Positions 46,101-57,400 of a DNA stretch of 64,000 bases are shown here, in pieces. Position 1 is the first letter of the stretch, and the number at the start of each line of letters is the position of its first letter. The stretch is from Edaphochlamys debaryana. Its lineage: Eukaryota > Chlorophyta > Chlorophyceae > Chlamydomonadales. Both the position numbers and the translations under genes were made by a program. The notes below the pieces were generated by a model. That model saw only the letters and a list, made by a program, of their open reading frames with translations, searched no databases and was not told the origin of the DNA. Location of the stretch: the NCBI GenBank assembly GCA_016858145.1, contig JAEHOE010000099.1, positions 372,001 to 436,000 on the forward strand, in the 5' to 3' direction.

Positions 46101-47709
46101 TCCGCCTCCAGCGCTGTGCCGCCGCCAGGGCCCGCCGGTCGCACGCTGCGCGCCCCGCTCCGGCCCACGAGCACCGTGGGACGAAACGCCGGCCGCTGCA
46201 GCCCCTGCTGCGCCGGGGCAGAGCCCCCCCCGGCCCCGGCAGCGCTGCCCGCGGCTCCAGCCCTCGCCCGGGCGTCCTGCGGCGCTGCGGGTGCGGACCG
46301 CAGCAGCCGCAGCAGCGGGGCCAGGGGTGCAGCGGATGACGGGGGGGCGGATGGCTCGCCGTCGGCGGTTGGGGCGGGTGGTGTCCAGCGCCACTGCTGC
46401 GGGGGTGGCTCGCTGACGCGGACAGTGCCGTACCTGCATGGGACGAGCACGGGCGCACGGGCGTGGCCGGAATCATGTCATGTCATGGTTGCGACGAGCC
46501 CTGTCCATACCCGGCCCCCGGTATTTCACGTTCATAGCACACCTCCGCCGTCCGCCCCCTCTTGCTTCGGGCTCCTGCCGGCGACCCTTGCCGAGGACCC
46601 TCCTGAGCGCACCTCCGAACGAGCGCGGTTGGGCGGAACGAGGCCAGCAGTCGGGCGGTGGAGGGGGGCAGCGGCCGCGACACAGCCGAAGGCCCCGACT
46701 GGGCTGGGCCCTCCGCCTGGTCCGGAGTCTGCGCCTGCACCGGGGTAGCCTCCAGCGGAGCCGGCCTGCCCCGTGGCCCCGCCGCCGCCCCGCCGGGTGA
46801 GGACGGCCCCGCTGGGTGTCGCCGCTCCCGCCCGCAAGCAGCCAGTCCCGTCCGTGCCCCCGTGCTCTCCAAACCTCGGGCCGGTCCGGGCCATGCAGCT
46901 GCTATCGTGGGCGGAGACGCGGCTGGGGAGGTCTCGCCGACGGGTCCTGCCGCCCCTGGCTTCCAGACTGGCCTTGCTGGGCCCGCGCCGTCCGCCGAAG
47001 CGCTGGTAACGGCGTCGCCGGTGTCAGCTTCGCCGTCAGCAGCGGCGCCGGCCCCTGGGTCCGCCCCGGGATCGTTCGTGTGGTGCTGAGTATCGCTATC
47101 GCTGGCTGCAGGCCCCCAGCTGCCGTCCCATACGGGGGGAGGCGCTGCAGCGGCCGGCAGCGGCAGCGGCAGCGGCGCCCGCACGCGCCGGCCCTCGCCG
47201 TCAGCGCCCTCCAGGACCAGATTCAGCAGCCCGCTTGACACGACGATGTACGACACCACGAAGCGTACGGGAGTGCGGGACGAGCACGGCACCTCCACGG
47301 GTGCCTCGAGCTGGAGCACGCGCGGCAACGTGTCCGACAGCGCGCCGTGACTCGCTGCAGAGCGTGTGGCTCGCCCGGTGCCAGCGCTGACCAGGGTAAG
47401 CCTGTGCACAAGTTCTGGTGCCATCGGAGCTGCATGGCAGCTGCGCCAGAGCCCAGACGCTGGTCTGCCCGAGGGGCTAGGCACAGCGGCGGCGGCAGCG
47501 GCCCGTGCCGACCCAACCCCGCCGGGGAGGAATCGCGCGGCGCCCTGCCTCCCCTGTTCACGGCTATCAGCGTCATAGCTGGCGGCTGAGACGCGCGGAC
47601 CTCGCCGGCGCGTCGTCGCCACGAATGGCGCCGCTGCAGGCAGCGCCACAACAGTCGCGCCAGATGTCGGCGGCGCCTCGTGCGCTCCGGCCTGCCTCAG
47701 GCCATGCAT
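40137..47709 (-). CDS. large Ala-rich protein, possibly an organelle OPR-like helical-repeat factor (1,879 aa, 8 exons)
   Basis: Exons 47709-46613, 46433-46040, 45845-44404, 44277-43998, 42986-42411, 42272-41290, 41162-40601 and 40442-40137 join in one frame (1,880 codons). I do not recognise a firm domain. The protein alternates Ala/Gly-rich linkers with helical blocks such as LVSVLWAFDKYAQW, LLRMGWRPRAAVSIFVTAW, CHVAWALLRLRRLG and FRRLGWWPEGPVEEL. These are reminiscent of the ends of octotricopeptide (OPR) or FASTK-type repeats found in many chloroplast and mitochondrial RNA factors of this alga. The N terminus is rich in Ala, Arg and Ser with few acidic residues, compatible with an organelle transit peptide. 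The intron between exons 4 and 5 holds a 0.92-kb repeat. Parts of exons 6 and 7 with their intron are duplicated in inverted orientation near 61.5-62.2 kb. Function is an inference only. Confidence 0.7.
43045..43968. repeat. 0.92-kb interspersed repeat, copy A (inside an intron)
   Basis: It lies wholly within intron 4 of the large Ala-rich gene and matches 50975-51893 in the same orientation. From about 43193 onward the copies are almost identical, differing by a handful of substitutions and one 2-bp indel. The first ~130 bp match only patchily. No terminal inverted repeats or coding capacity are evident, so it is probably a non-autonomous mobile or segmentally duplicated sequence. A gtgaa..tgagttgag motif occurs both at its left edge (about 43023) and internally (about 43504). 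Confidence 0.85.
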
Positions 47710-48160
47710 GCTTCGGTTTATGCAGTCATCGAGCTCCTGACCCAGCTACTGGGCGCTGTGGCGTGGTCAGCGTGTCGTGGCGTTCCGCAGTGTTGCCGGG
47801 ACTGCAAGAGGCTGTCACTGAGCTTGCTAAACGGCAACACAAGCACCACTTGCTACCAGAAGCAAGCTACCAGGCTTCTGCACGGTCTGGGGCTTTGGCT
47901 CGATCGGTCCTCTCGAAAATGAAGCAAAGCAGCTTCTCTAGCACCTACTGAAGCATACAGTGTACAGAGCTAGCCTAGTTCTAGTGCACATACTGAGGAA
48001 CTGCGCACTTTGGTGAACTTCCTTCTCGAGCTTTGGACCTGATTGTCCGCGCCGGTCTGCCCACCTCCAGAGCCTGCGTTTGCCCTGCCTACGCTCTCAA
48101 TTGGCACAAAAGCATCCGCTGGCACAGCCCACCGCGCTGGAGACACCGTCAGCGGCTGCG
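47710..48160. promoter_or_regulatory. bidirectional intergenic region between the Ala-rich gene and FIS1
   Basis: Only about 450 bp separate the two divergent ATGs, so promoters and both 5' UTRs must share this interval unless a 5' UTR intron exists. No clear TATA box is seen. Confidence 0.55.
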
Positions 48161-49652
48161 ATGGGCCAGGAGCACCTGCCTGTCGTGGACCTGGACTCTG
48201 TAAAGCTCGCAGAGGACGAGTACCGCAGCATTTACCATTCGGGGTCCGCCGAAGAGGTGGACAGCGCCCGGTTTCGGTAGGCGCCATGGCAGATGAACCT
48301 GCCCGGCGGGTCCAGAGTGCAGGTCCTTAGCCTGGGGACAAGCAGCCACACTACCCTGCGTTCATGGCTGGGGCTGTCTTGGGCGGCTCTGGAGTGGGTG
48401 GCGCTAGTTCGCTTGGGCCTGCCCGGAGGGGGCCCAGCGGTACCGGCGTGCGTCACCTGCGCGGCACCTCCTCCCACGCCCCTCAGGCTGGTCTGGGCGC
48501 TGGTCCACTCCACCACCCGACTGCACCAGGCGCGCGGGCTGGAGCTGTGTCGGGCCAAGCTCAAGGAGCTGCCCAACGACCGGGAGTTCCGGTACTTCGC
48601 AGCTGGTAGGGCCGGGCTCCCCACTCTGTAATCGGGGGTGGGGGTAGGCTGCCAACCTGGGGCCGCCGCGCAGTGCAGGAAGGCCTCGGGACTGTAGTGC
48701 CGAGATGAACACTTGTGTGGGATAGGTAGAAGCGTAAGCCTTGTGCTTGCTGGGGTGCGAGGCTTCTCACCCAAAGGGCGCGGAATGCCACCTCTTCGCC
48801 CAGGAGGGTGAGGACTGGATGGGCTGTCGTGGTACTACGTCGCATGGCCCCTGTTGGGCCGGCTGGATGGGCAGGCCCCAGATAGGGCTTCATACTTCTG
48901 GGCCGTCGGCACGTCACCTTGGGCCGTCAGCAAGGGCACCAGAGCTGACCCGGCCTGCCACCCCCCGGCGCCCCTCATCGCACGTGCTCACGCTCCTACC
49001 TCCTCCCCTCCACTGGCTGTCCTCCTCACTGCCTGACTTCCCTGCTCCCTGTCCTCCCACACAGTTGCCTGCTACAATCTGGGCCACTACATAGATGCTC
49101 GCAGGGAGCTTTCCGCTCTGCTCAAGGTGGGTGGGCAACCGCGGGGGCGTTAACTCAGTGGGCTTTGTCCGAGCTGCTACAAGGCTTCTGCTAGGATACT
49201 CAGGACGCCTCGTTGTCAGCCAGGTGCTCATACCTTGCGGGAGGGAGGACCGTGCGCCCGGTTTACGCGCAACCACCCACCCCTGCGGCTGCCTGATGTG
49301 ACGGTGTGGCGATCCTGGCGACACCACCTGGGTGGAGCGGAGGGCCCTGCAGCGCTGCACCTCACACGTCAGCGCATGCGGTGCGCCTGTACACAGGCCC
49401 GCCGCCGCAGCCCGCGTGCGCATGCCCGTCCCCACCGCCGCGCCCTCCTGCCCACGTGCTGCAGCTCCGTCTCCATGCCCTCCACGCCCTCCCCTCCCGC
49501 AGGACCACCCCGGCTTCCGTCAGGCTGAGTTCCTGCGGGGCCTCACGGAGGACGCCATCGTGCGGGAGGGGCTGATGGGCGTGGGCATCGGGGCGGCGGT
49601 TGTGGGGCTGGGCGTGGGGCTGGCGGTGCTGCTGGGAGGGGGGCGGAAGTGA
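48161..49652 (+). CDS. FIS1: mitochondrial fission 1 protein (148 aa, 4 exons)
   Basis: Exons 48161-48276, 48487-48605, 49065-49126 and 49503-49652 join in frame (149 codons). The order is that of Fis1, a tail-anchored outer-membrane protein of mitochondria (and peroxisomes) that recruits division machinery. A short N-terminal arm precedes a TPR-like bundle. The bundle starts RFRLVWALVHSTTRLHQARG, continues with the second repeat FRYFAAVACYNLGHYIDARR and ends with LLKDHPGFRQAEFLRG. A C-terminal hydrophobic anchor (VGIGAAVVGLGVGLAVLL, about 126-143) is followed by the basic GGGRK tail expected for mitochondrial targeting. Length is normal for the family. The start is the ATG of MGQEHLPVV; upstream in-frame codons add nothing conserved. 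The gene is divergent from the large Ala-rich gene. Confidence 0.92.
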
Positions 49653-50013
49653 GAGCGAGAGTGTCGGCGCGGTGGGCAGCAACACGGGAGGGGTGAGAGG
49701 GGAGGGGCATATGTGAGGTAAGGGAGCGGAGACCGGCGCAGGAGGGCAGCTGAGGGGCGTGCAGGGGATGAGTGCGTCGTGTTGTGCAGCAGAGGTGTGC
49801 AGGTGTCACGGCTGGTGTGCAAGCGAGTCATGAGAGAGGCTGGTATTGAGCGGCATGGAGGCATGCTGCAAGTGACGACATGGGAAGAGGGAGGACGCGG
49901 CAATCGGCAGCGTTCTGGGGGGGCACCAGAGCGGTCCAGTCGCGTGATGAAGCTGCAACTCGGCGACGAGGGGAGATGCAAGGGCTGAGGTCCTGGTGTC
50001 CTCGAAGCATGCG

Positions 50014-50018
50014 TGTAA
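50014..50018 (+). terminator. TGTAA poly(A) signal of FIS1
   Basis: TGTAA is the usual polyadenylation signal in Chlamydomonas. This copy (gcgtgtaaaatg) lies about 360 bp after the FIS1 stop, a normal 3' UTR length, and is the first TGTAA downstream. Confidence 0.65.
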
Positions 50019-50126
50019 AATGAGGCGAGACGGCACACGCCACGGCGTCTCTTTACACCGGCCACTAGTCGGCCGGAGCTCTAACAATCGGTTGCTGGCG
50101 GAGGGACCGGGCTGTTGACATCGTCA

Positions 50127-50247
50127 GCGTCGCCTCCCAACCGCTTCTCGTTCGGGCAGGGGCCGCGCAAGGGCGTGTACGAGGCCGGGGTCAACAAGGA
50201 GGGGAGCTGCCTGAAGGTGGAGCCGTACACGCCGTACAGCGGAGGCG
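50127..50247 (+). pseudogene. orphan exon-like fragment
   Basis: Between an AG (atcgtcag) and a GT (ggaggcg|gtgagc) lies a ~120-bp open segment with strongly G/C-ending codons. It includes FSFGQGPRKGVYEAGVNKEG and then SCLKVEPYTPYSGGG. Codon choice looks like a real exon of this genome, but I find no partner exons in either direction. I read it as a captured or relict exon of an unidentified gene. Confidence 0.45.
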
Positions 50248-50340
50248 GTGAGCCGTGAGGGCTGGGGCTGGGGGGCTGGGGCTGGGGGGCTGGGGCTAGG
50301 GAGGAGGTGAGGGGAGGCGAGGAGGAGGCGGGAAGGCGGC

Positions 50341-50380
50341 TGTGGCGGTATTGTGGCGGTATTGTGGCGGTATTGTGGCC
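50341..50380. repeat. 11-bp tandem repeat (tgtggcggtat, 3 copies)
   Basis: Three perfect copies followed by a partial one. Just upstream (50258-50300) is a run of ggggctggggct-type repeats. Confidence 0.8.
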
Positions 50381-50974
50381 AGAGGGCAGACGAGCTGCCA
50401 GCCCCGCAGCATAGGGAGAGAGTCCAACACCGTGTCCGCCACCTAACTCCATCCCAGCCAATGAATTGAGACATACAATCCGCAGGGGGCGTGGGTAATC
50501 AGGCCAAAGCCAGTCTGGGGCCAAGCCCCACCGTGTCGCCCCACCGGGATGTTTGGGGGCCTGTCGTGCCTGTCGGTGGAAGGTCCTATGCAGTCGAGCG
50601 GACAAGTTCAAGCGTGGCAGGATGGCGCTTGGCCCTGGGAAGGGGAACTGGGAGACGGGCGAAAAGCAGGCCAGCAAAGTGCAGACCCAGGTTCCATTCC
50701 GAACAATCAGGGACTGGCCAGGTGCAACCCACAGGCTCTGGGGCGCACAAGCGGCCAACTCTTCACTGGGCGTGTGAGGCCCGTGTAGAGACTCTCACTC
50801 TGCCAAGGGGCCGTTGCGGAGGGTCGACGGCCCGAAACACCAACAGGCACCAACGTTTCCCGTCCCTTCCCGTTGTTTCTCGTCGACGTCGTCGTGCTCG
50901 TCGTGCCTGGAAACGCTCCGTTTCCGAAGTCGAAGACGCATAACTCTTCCTATTGGGCAGGATCCGCTACAGAC

Positions 50975-51893
50975 GGCTGCGTGTGCCCTTCTGTGCAAAG
51001 TCTGCAAACGCTTGCTGACCCGGTGGGCCGCGGGCTTACTGAGAGGGCCGAGCAGGGCCGAGCTGGCATACACAGCCGGACCAGACGCCATTTCTACCCG
51101 CGTTTATAGGGTGCGCGGTTGACAGTGGTATGCATACGTGCTGCCAGAAGCACTGCCGTGCGGCAGGCAGCTCCGGGGAAGAAACTGTGTGCGGGGGGAA
51201 GTCGGGCCCGTCAAAGCGCGACGTGGCCTGCCCGCAGCTTCGGCAAAGTAAGGCCGGGCTGGCTGGGCTGCATCCCTAGTTTCATCGGGTCTGGCCACGT
51301 TGAAGGCAGCGAACTCTGGCACGTGGTCGGGCAGGGCTGAAAGACGCAGGCAACTGCGACCAAAACCTCGGATGGGGACCATCCTTTCGGCAACCGCCGC
51401 CCCCGCCGAATCAACCCTCCCAGCTGTGAAGCCTGAGTTGAGATATGGCAGTCGGGTCCGTCAGGGCTGCCGGAAGCTCCGCCCAGGTGCTCCCGAATTG
51501 CCACGAGCGCTGCAAGCACACACGGGTGCAAGCACGCGCAAAAGAAGCGCCATCCCTTGCACAACAGCGTCAGGCCCGACAGCACCATCCCGTGTGGCCA
51601 GCGGCGTCGAGAGTCTAGGGCCACTCGCCCCGACGACGCTTTTTCAGTCCTTTCCGTTGCCGTCGCGGGCGGCGACCGCCCGCCCAGTTGTGTGCGGCCG
51701 CCCCGGGGATGCGTGGATCGATCGGGGCTATACGCAAAGCAACGCTAGCACGGCTGCAGGGCCCGGAAGGAAGCATACAGCGAGCTGCCGTACGGCGCGT
51801 ACAACAGTCCGCGCGATATCATTCACTCGGGAACGTCAAGGCGTAGCAAACAACACACGGGAGCTAGATCTGAGACGCGCTTTGGGACCCTGC
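50975..51893. repeat. 0.92-kb interspersed repeat, copy B
   Basis: It matches copy A at 43045-43968 in direct orientation, ending at the same gggaccctgc. Its flanks differ completely from those of copy A, which fits movement of a defined unit. Its left ~130 bp are only about 80% similar to copy A although the rest is near-identical. Confidence 0.85.
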
Positions 51894-52721
51894 TGCACCT
51901 CCCTATCGAATCGACGCTTCAGGGCAGCATAGCCATAGCGTGCGAGGCCCCGCTGGGTGGCGGCTATCGCATTCAAAGGAGCCCTCGCCCGGACGCGGAT
52001 TCAACCTTGACCCGGCCCGGAACGCCGTCCTCGCACCGGTAGGCCAATTGGGCAGCGGGAAGCTGGGTCTCGGGGCCATTTGGGGCGGCCCGAGCATGAA
52101 TTGCGACTTGTCATTAGGGTCGCGCGTCCTCTTGCTGCTAGGCTGAGCATATGACCTGCCCTATGCGTTCTAAGCTGCTTGGAACGGCCGTTATCCGTGT
52201 CCGTTGCACGCCTCGCCTCGGCTGTGCGAGCTGCCTGCGTTTGCGTCGCCTCGGTGGACACCCCCAGACCACACCCCCTCTTCCTGTAACCCTACTGCGC
52301 TCTCCGTCTGCAGGCCTCGCTGGTATCTTTTATATCCCTTGCTGCACGCTGCTAAGCGTCGAAGCGTGGAAGCATGCTGAACCTGCAGCCGGATTCTGTG
52401 CTCAGGTGGGCTACGTCGCTTCTACCCGGCTGTATTCGCTGCCACAGCGCCTAGGCAAAGCGGCTAGAGCAACGGCGTGCTGGATGAAAACCGTGGGGTC
52501 GCGTCGACGCGCATTCTTCTCACCCCGGCTGGCCGGATTCTCACGGCGCGACGTGCACGCAAGCGTTCCTAGCCTCGCTCCACCCCGCTCTGTCGCTCGG
52601 ACATGAGCGCAGCGCGTTACGCCTCTCTCGAAGGCGCGTCGCTCTTACTCCCCAACAACCTCCTGTGAAACCCTGGTCCCCCCCCGCTCGGTTTCCGCCC
52701 GACTGCAGTGCTTGGGAAAAG
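51894..52721. other. region upstream of the CCT-domain gene
   Basis: About 830 bp with no supported gene. The right part presumably holds the promoter and 5' UTR of the CCT gene. The frame of the first exon stays open upstream of the chosen ATG to about 52665 without another ATG. Confidence 0.45.
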
Positions 52722-54481
52722 ATGGGCGGTGGCGCCTTCGCCGACGACCCCTGCGACCTCTCCCTGGACCTCTCGAGCTGGGAGATGAAGCACACGGCGA
52801 CGGTGCCGGTCCCCTCACCGTCCCCGGCCGCGACCCACATCGACCCCTCAATTTTCGCAGCTCTGTTCACACCCGCCGAGATGGGCCTGACCTTCCTCCC
52901 CGGCTTCGCCCCCCCGATCATGCACGCGCCCCGCGTCTCGTCCGAAACGGGGGCCCAAGTTGTGCCCATGTGCTCCTCGGCCTCAGCTGGCAGCCTGGAC
53001 GGCAGCGTGCCCTCCGCCTCCCACCCCCACCCCCACGACTCTGACGACCTCCACGCCGCCGCTGCCGCCGCCGGCCTCTGCGACGACCCCGCCGCCGGCC
53101 CCCTCTCCCACCTAGACGACGACGCGGCCCTGTCCCTGCGATTCGGGGACATGGACTCACCCATGGACTCGAGCCACGACCACGACCATGACTCATGCGA
53201 CCAGCAACATCAACAACACAACGGCCAGGACGTGGTCAAGTCCGAGCCCGTCGAGTACGCCTTCGGCGCTGTGCCCTCGTCCCCACCCGCCGCCTCCTCC
53301 CCCACCAGCAGCGGTGAGGCCGGCCTGGTGCCCGTCTGCAGCGGCAGCGCCAGCCCCGCCCCCGCCAACCACGCGGAGGCCGCCTCCACCGCCACCAGCG
53401 GCGACCCCGCGGCCGCCCCCGGCTCGCCCGTGGCGCCAGCACCCGCGGCGGCGGCGGCGCAGCCCGCGGCGCCGGCCGCCCTGGCGCCTACCGCCATGCC
53501 GCCCTTCTTCGTGCCCATGCTCCCCTTCATGCCCATGCTCATGCCCATGCCCTTTGGCATGGCCATGCCCATGCCCGTGGCGTACGGCGGCATGCTGCCA
53601 CCCCACATGGCCATGCCGGCCCCCGCGCCCGCCCCTGCGGCCGAGGCCGTCAAGGAGGGTGAGCATGCTGGATGGGAGGCATGGGAGGCAGAGCCCTTGC
53701 AGAGCCTGGGCGCGGCACTTTAGAGGGAGGACGGCGTCGGGTTGTCCTCGGTGCTCGTCCTACGCGCACCACCAGGCCTGACGTGCCCGTGCTCCTCCAC
53801 CGCTCACCTCCCCTCCCGCAGAGCCCTCGTGCGAGGCCACCGGTGCCGACAGCGAGTCCCTGGCTCAGGTCTTCGACGCGCAGCCCTCGTCGGACTGCCC
53901 CAGCCCCAGCCCCTGCCCCGAGCCCTGCGCCGAGGCGCCCTGCTCCGCCCCGTCCTCCCTGCCCGCCCACCTGACGCGCCAGGCCTCGGCCGCGCTCGCC
54001 CGCGCGCCCAGCAACGCTGCCGCCGCCGCCGCGGCCGCGGGCGCCGGCGCGTACATCCGCTCGCGCGCCGAGTGCCTGGAGCGGTACCGGGAGAAGAAGG
54101 CGCGCCGGCTGTATACCAAGAAGATCCGCTACCAGCTGCGCAAGATCAACGCCGACAAGCGCCCGCGCATCAAGGGCCGTTTCGTCAAGAAGGTGAGGCC
54201 CCACCCAGGCTGCGCCTGCCGCATCCCACACCGCCTGGGCCCCGCTTCGAGCCTCGGCCTGCGCCCGCGCTCCTTGCGCTGGACCGTGTCCCTCCTTGCG
54301 TAGCGTGCCATCAGCACCGTGCCTGACCCCTCTACTCCCCCCCTCTCGCCCCCGTCTGCCCCCGCAGGAGGAGCTGGAGGGCTTCCTGGCTGCCCAGCGC
54401 GCGGGATCTGGCTGCATGGGCGACGACCTTGACTTCTCGGCGCTTGGCGAGGCCACCCTGATGGACTCGGACGACGAGTAG
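52722..54481 (+). CDS. CCT-domain (CONSTANS/CO-like/TOC1) nuclear protein (473 aa, 3 exons)
   Basis: Exons 52722-53658, 53822-54192 and 54368-54481 join in frame (474 codons). The CCT motif is at about residues 391-436: [19 protein letters not shown] then [19 protein letters not shown], continuing VKK into the last exon. This basic motif mediates nuclear localisation and NF-Y-type DNA/protein contacts in plant clock and flowering regulators. No B-box zinc finger or response-regulator receiver domain is visible in the N-terminal 390 residues, so it is a CCT-only protein rather than a full CONSTANS or TOC1 homologue. The N-terminal part has a His/Asp-rich patch ([17 protein letters not shown]), Ala/Pro-rich linkers and a striking Met/Pro-rich stretch (about 255-300). 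The C terminus is acidic (LMDSDDE). The target genes are unknown. Confidence 0.9.
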
Positions 54482-57400
54482 GCGGCCGGCGGAGGTGGAG
54501 GCCGAGGCTGTGGTGGAGGCCTCGAAGGGGACGTGTTGCGGGCCCGTTGGGTCCTATGCAGGCCTTGTGCGGACCTTCTTCTGGCGACAGCGACGGGCGG
54601 AGCTGATGACAAGGGTGAGGATGAACGAACGGCGGCGACGCCTGAAACCATGGCCATGCAAACCGCCAGCGGCATGCCGCTGACGGCGATGCGGAGGCCT
54701 CCAAAGCAAGGCGAGGCAATGGCACGTGGTCCCAACCTTGGAGGCTATGTTATGCTCAAGCAGGCTGCGGCCGCTAGCGTCAGGAAATGGGTGGGGGTGG
54801 GCAAATGGCGGTCGGCCTTGATTGGGTCTGCGTAGGCCAGCGTCACGATGGCTCAGGTTACGTACAACGAGACGGATGGGATGGGACAGCGCCGGCCGAC
54901 AGCACCGACGTTCGCCGCTGGTCCGCCTGGCGTGTCGCCGCCTCGTTGGCGGCGTCGACCGGGCGGCCTGGCGGCGTCGGCGCATTGCCGGTCGTACGAA
55001 GAGTGAGCCTGTTGAGACTATGGGCGAGGAGTATGAGGCTTCGGACGGCGTAAGCCGAGGATTCTATTGGCCTTAACCAATGGCATGGGCGGCAGCGCAG
55101 CCGGAGCTGTTTAGCAGTGATTTGAAGTTATGTTCTACTATTGCTTTCGGGGCCTGCCGTGTGGGTTCCGCGTGGGGACCCGTGTGTCGGGCTCGTTGCT
55201 TGGGGGTTGGACTGGGTGAGTGGCATCGTGAGCGGTGTGGTACTGAGGCGGGGCCGGCTCCGCACCACGGGTACCCACACCCGCGCGTGCGAGGGCGCTA
55301 GCGGCCCCAGCCTGTGAGAGCCATGAGAGTGGCGCAAGGGAGATTCGGTTTTGTTCCCCATCTGGGTCTTCTCCTATTTTCCGGGCAGGGGGTCGACGAC
55401 GATGGTGATGATAGCTCGAGGGCACGCAGGGCACACACACGCAGACACTGACCAACACTCACAACAGAGATACGCAGACGTGTGCCCTGCCGATGCAGTT
55501 TGTGAGGCACCCTCGAAGTTGGTTGAAGGCTTTCGGGTTGCTAGCATTGACGATCAATTGGCGGGTTTGGGGACCGCTTTCAGAAACGTGCGCCGCCCCC
55601 GCTGGCTGAGGGAGCTCCCCGGGCTTCTCAGGCTCGCGGGGCGGTAGCAATAGGAACCGGAATCGCTTCCCCTTGGCTCCGCGCTCGGCTCCTTTTGGCG
55701 CACGGCTCTGCGTGGGGTGTGGCCCGCATGGTGTCCGCCCCCCCGTGCGCCGAAAGGAGTCCTGTGATGGAGCAAGCGGGTCCTTGGGGGGTGGAATGGC
55801 ATGGTTGCTGGTAACTTCGGTTTGCCGCGAGTGCTTGGTCTGGCTTCGTTTCGCTGCTGCTTTGAGTACTGCAGGAGCTTTGAGCTTTACTCTGCTATAG
55901 ACATCTTTGTGAGGCGATCTTTGTTCTACCGCAAGTTAAAGTTGGTGTCGCCGCATTGCCCCCCGGTGCCTGCTTCCCTCTTCGCAACCCTGGCCTGGGC
56001 GCCAGAGCCGCTGTCCCCCCTGCCAACCAGCCTACAGGTGACCGTCCGCACGCGGGCACAGAGGTTGGCGGCCCGCCCTCAGCACCCTCAGCAATCTAGA
56101 CCCCGCCATGATACCAGTCTGCAGATCCTCCGCTCAGATTGGCGGGCCGCACCGTCCCTGCCAAGAACTCTCTGCAAGCTTTCTTCAAGTTATGTAGAGA
56201 TCCACCCACGGCAGCCAGGCTCGGTGAGGCCTCTTCTTCCCGCAGGACCAATCAGCACGCGGTCAGCACCCCTGTCCTGCCCACCTGTGGAAAGGGCGGA
56301 TACGACAAGGTTAGACTCTTGCTTACGCTCCGCGGCTGAGTGCTTCGTGCACTGCGGCAGTGCCCGCCCCAGCACCGCGTTCTCGCTCCCCGTGCGTGAG
56401 GCAGATATCCAGCCAGGCCCCCCCCACGAGAAGGGGGAACAGCCTTGGTGGCAGCAGAACAGTAGAGGTCTCGGGTCTTCTCTGGACGCAGGAGTGGCTG
56501 AGCAAGGGCAATAGGGGGCTGAGGGGCACGCATGGAGGAGCAAGCACAGCCCGACATAGGGTCGCTACCGTATCAGAAGTTCTCAAATGCTTGCACATCC
56601 ACAGCGCGGCGGCGATAGTGGCGCTGACATGTGGACAGGACGGGGCAGCGTGCAAGCCATGAAGGTCCAGGCGCAGAGGATAGACTCTTCCTGAAGTTAC
56701 AAGGGTTATTGCCACGAGATTGGACGTATAGCCCCATCTCAGCTGTCCCCATTCGGTAGCCCCACCAGGAACGGCTGCCCCCGACACCAAGCGGGGGCAG
56801 GCGTCTGGACCGACACGGCCCCACAGGAACGGCGTATCCGACAAGGGGGGCGGGGAGACAGGAAACGAGCGGCGGCCGGTGGATCACGCCTTCGACTACA
56901 GCATCAATTGTCAAGCCTGACCCTACCTAGGCACGGTTGCCTGGGTCGTAACCAAATGAAGCCCCACTATACAACAACCACGACAATCGACCAAGAACTG
57001 GCATATCAAAAGAGTGCATGCGCGCGTGCTTTCTTCGAAGCCGCCCCTCGCAAGAACGTGAGTAGGCAGACCTAGAGCTTCCACACGGGCACACGGCCCC
57101 AACAACGGCAGCGTTCATATGGGTCAGCCTGCCTGTAAATGCGCCATCCCAGCAAGGTTGGGCACACACATGACGGCCCAAGCAACATCGCACACAAACG
57201 AAATGACGGTATGGAGGTCCCAAGTCTCGCACCACGCGAATTGCTTATGAGCTGCACACGCGCACCGCGCCCACGAGCACACAACAGTCACCACGTCTTC
57301 ACCCACGAGGTCCCCCACAGCGGCCGACTGAACAACCCAGTCAGTGACCGGAGAGGGTATCGCCGCCGTAGCTAAGGGCGCCGCCAAAGGCACCCATCGA

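Noticed and set aside
55801..56514. 237-codon plus-strand ORF
   Set aside because: No recognisable domain, mixed codon use, and many Ser/Pro/Arg residues as expected of a chance frame.
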